From NCBI RefSeq assembly GCF_001373415.1, contig NZ_CDSE01000097.1, positions 1-64,000 on the forward strand: 64,000 nucleotides of DNA, read 5' to 3'. The position numbers were made by a program, and so were the translations under genes. The notes under the pieces are model-generated. The model was not told where the DNA came from. It did not search any database and saw only the letters and a program-made list of their open reading frames with translations. The DNA is from Paenibacillus dakarensis. GTDB lineage: Bacteria; Bacillota; Bacilli; Paenibacillales; Paenibacillaceae. Below are positions 62,606 through 64,000 of the stretch, piece by piece (position 1 is the first letter of the stretch; each line of letters starts with the position of its first letter).

Positions 62606-63022
62606 TTAATTAGTGAGTAACAGGTCCTTACTCATCTTCACTTGTTCAATCATATGTCCTATGTTCCCTTCGCCAGCAAATAAAGACATATCAAAAAAAT
62701 CCTTATTTAGATCAGACCAATATAGTTCATTTTCATCCCCCGAAATTATTACTTCTTGCTGTAGTCTTCCAGCATAAACTTCAACATAGCAATTCTGAAT
62801 GTAATACTTAAAGTCCATCAAATGATGTAATATGATGTCCTGATCTGTGATTCCGGTTTCCTCTAGCAACTCCCGATAAGCAGCATGAATACCTGATTCA
62901 CCATCTTCGATTTTTCCACCAACTAGATTACTCAATCCCTTATAAGGATTCTTTAATCGTTTACACATAAGCAATTGATCCATACCTTTGTTATAAATCA
63001 TTAGAACGTTGTACCCTTGCAT
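62606..63022 (-). CDS. Nudix hydrolase
   Basis: 138 residues. Nudix box GGKIEDGESGIHAAYRELLEE followed by TGITDQD. The frame opens at 63115, but those first residues lie inside the repeat element, so the ATG at 63022 with GGGGGG 5 bases upstream and the usual MxGYNVLMIYN start is chosen. MutT-like; substrate unknown. Fourth Nudix gene. Confidence 0.85.
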   Translation of the reverse strand: MQGYNVLMIYNKGMDQLLMCKRLKNPYKGLSNLVGGKIEDGESGIHAAYRELLEETGITDQDIILHHLMDFKYYIQNCYVEVYAGRLQQEVIISGDENELYWSDLNKDFFDMSLFAGEGNIGHMIEQVKMSKDLLLTN

Positions 63023-63088
63023 AGGAACCCCCCAGTAAATGGATTTTCTAATCTTATGTGGTTTTAATATGTTTTGTCTGATTTCCTT

Positions 63089-63130
63089 TAACGTTTCCGT
63101 ATTCACGATGTACATTTACCCTAAGCTGCT
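63089..63130 (-). repeat. attC-like element C (right half)
   Basis: The minus strand ends CGTGAATACGGAAACGTTA (63107-63089), identical over most of its length to the right end of element B and of the 8464 copy. The opposite core is not clear; the stop of a decayed gene lies 4 bases before it. It is the outermost element on this side. Confidence 0.55.
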
Positions 63131-63133
63131 CAA

Positions 63134-63263
63134 TTAGCACGATCTCCAATTTCTTTCACGTAAACGATTCTCACGGGTTTCTTCATCACGATCTAGAATT
63201 CCCAGCAGCATTTTCGCTATGGGTGCTTTAAAGCTCAAGTGCTGTAATTACCTTCAATTCTGT
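63134..63263 (-). pseudogene. C-terminal remnant of an unidentified gene, frameshifted
   Basis: Minus strand reads ELKVITALEL, then after a one-frame shift KAPIAKMLLGILDRDEETRE and NRLRERNWRSC before the stop at 63134. The amino acid pattern is clearly protein-like, but the family is unknown. It sits just before the outermost attC-like element and directly beside the divergent DUF2188 gene. Confidence 0.45.
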
Positions 63264-63300
63264 TTAAAGTAACATATATAGATTTAAAGGAGATGATAGC

Positions 63301-63528
63301 ATGTCAGATAAGAAACCTTCGGTTCACACCGTCCCTGACCGTGATGGTGGATGGAACAACAAACAAGAGGGCAAAGTTATTAGTCACGCTGATACAAAAG
63401 CCGAAGCGCAAAAACTAGGTAGAGAAAAAGCCATCAAAGACACAACTGAACATGTAATTCATAATAAAGACGGGAAAATCTCCGAGTCTAACAGCTATGG
63501 CCATGACCCTTATCCTCCAAAAGGATAA
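63301..63528 (+). CDS. DUF2188-domain small protein
   Basis: 75 residues. DGGWNNKQEG, HADTKAEAQKLGREKA and EHVIHNKDGKISESNSYGHDP make the complete DUF2188 domain, a short family of unknown function seen widely in bacteria. AAAGGAG stands 9 bases before the ATG. It is one of few plus-strand genes here and ends at a terminator. Confidence 0.85.
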   Translation: MSDKKPSVHTVPDRDGGWNNKQEGKVISHADTKAEAQKLGREKAIKDTTEHVIHNKDGKISESNSYGHDPYPPKG

Positions 63529-63533
63529 AAATT

Positions 63534-63566
63534 AAATGCACCTATTATAGGGTGCATTTTTCAATT
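63534..63566 (+). terminator. Terminator of the DUF2188 gene
   Basis: AAATGCACC (63534-63542) pairs with GGTGCATTT (63551-63559) and TTTTT follows, six bases after the stop. Confidence 0.92.
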
Positions 63567-63706
63567 TAAATTATATACTCAACAAACGCTGGAGACCCTA
63601 ACACATTGCCTTCTTTTTATATTTCAGTTTCATCATCTATTGATATGTTTCATCATATGGATAGTTATCCGATGGACTTGCCCTCTTCGAATTACTGAGA
63701 AGTTGT

Positions 63707-64000
63707 TTAATTCCTTATTAAATCCACTAGTTTATATAACTCCGCTATATCATGTCTATCAATCTCTTCAAATCTATTAATAGCTTCTTCAATATCCACT
63801 GTTTCTACAGATATTACTTGTTCTCCATCCACGGGATTTAATGGTTTACCTACAAGGTTAACTTCACCATATCCTACGATTCTTACGAATTTAGGATGAG
63901 GAATATGAGGCTTATACGGTTTTTCTGCACTTGATTCACAATCAAATTGTCCAATCACTTCATATGTAATCAATTCCCCACCGAGTTCTTCCATCACTTC
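63707..64000 (-). CDS. Nudix hydrolase, 5' end beyond the window
   Basis: The 98 codons visible begin with EVMEELGGEL, the end of a Nudix box (REVMEELG), so the N-terminal third and the start are outside. YKPHIPHPKFVRIVGYGEVNL is typical of a Bacillales Nudix subfamily, with DIEEAINRFEEI near the end. Fifth Nudix protein of the window. Confidence 0.75.
   Translation of the reverse strand, partial: EVMEELGGELITYEVIGQFDCESSAEKPYKPHIPHPKFVRIVGYGEVNLVGKPLNPVDGEQVISVETVDIEEAINRFEEIDRHDIAELYKLVDLIRN

Noticed and set aside
56398..63130. CRISPR array as an explanation of the repeats
   Set aside because: Repeats are palindromic ends with variable interiors, spaced by whole genes; there are no short regular spacers and no cas genes.

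Overview
The window looks like a chromosomal segment of a Paenibacillus-type member of the Bacillales. The pointers are AGGAGG-type ribosome binding sites with frequent GTG and TTG starts, lipoprotein-type ABC sugar-binding proteins paired with LplB/LplC-like permeases, an AraC regulator carrying a large membrane sensor, many sugar-phosphate isomerase-like TIM barrels, and dense Nudix/methyltransferase small-gene filling. No rRNA, tRNA, CRISPR array, transposase, integrase or phage gene was seen. Base composition by eye is mixed: the sugar-uptake and MoxR blocks (about 8.7-30 kb and 35-43 kb) are GC-richer, while about 2.5-8.4 kb and 43-64 kb are AT-rich accessory DNA.

Layout. 0-2.5 kb: the end of a cell-surface acylation locus (MBOAT, SGNH-like partner and a DltX-like microprotein), closed by a strong terminator. 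2.5-8.4 kb: AT-rich, minus-strand single genes (Nudix, phosphatase, acylphosphatase, methyltransferase, DinB) with GNAT and RCC1 gene remnants. 8.7-16.7 kb: a five-gene operon of SWIM, HEAT-repeat, MoxR AAA+, DUF5682-like and vWA proteins. 17-18 kb: a small DUF2089/membrane pair. 18-30.4 kb: a glycan-use locus (GH2 beta-galactosidase, AraC, TIM-barrel isomerase, GH29 alpha-fucosidase, a three-gene ABC importer and a sensor-type AraC). 30.5-34.5 kb: CPBP protease, two tandem duplicated SDRs and a TetR regulator. 34.9-42.9 kb: a DeoR-controlled operon with a TarJ-like polyol-phosphate dehydrogenase, a complete Ugp-like ABC importer, a glycerophosphodiesterase and a TIM barrel. 43-48.4 kb: PemK-like protein, orphan small proteins, SstT and an FMN reductase. 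48.6-64 kb: a mosaic of one-gene units, nearly all on the minus strand, plus a secreted dockerin beta-propeller.

The most unusual structure is in 56.4-63.1 kb. At least six consecutive minus-strand units (Nudix; YdcF-like; 2H phosphoesterase; membrane protein; a three-gene block plus a murF remnant; phospholipase-like; methyltransferase) are separated by imperfect palindromes of 50-167 bp. On the coding strand these mostly start with a ...TAAC heptamer just after a gene and end with GTTA... just before the next ribosome binding site. The layout resembles integron attC sites and gene cassettes without an integrase. Related or collapsed copies lie at 6.84, 8.46 and 52.6 kb. This is an inference from sequence patterns alone.

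Gene decay is common in the accessory parts: a nonsense-split alpha/beta hydrolase, a frameshifted ParB-like gene, and remnants of murF, RCC1, GNAT and several small genes. This fits a region that gains and loses genes quickly.
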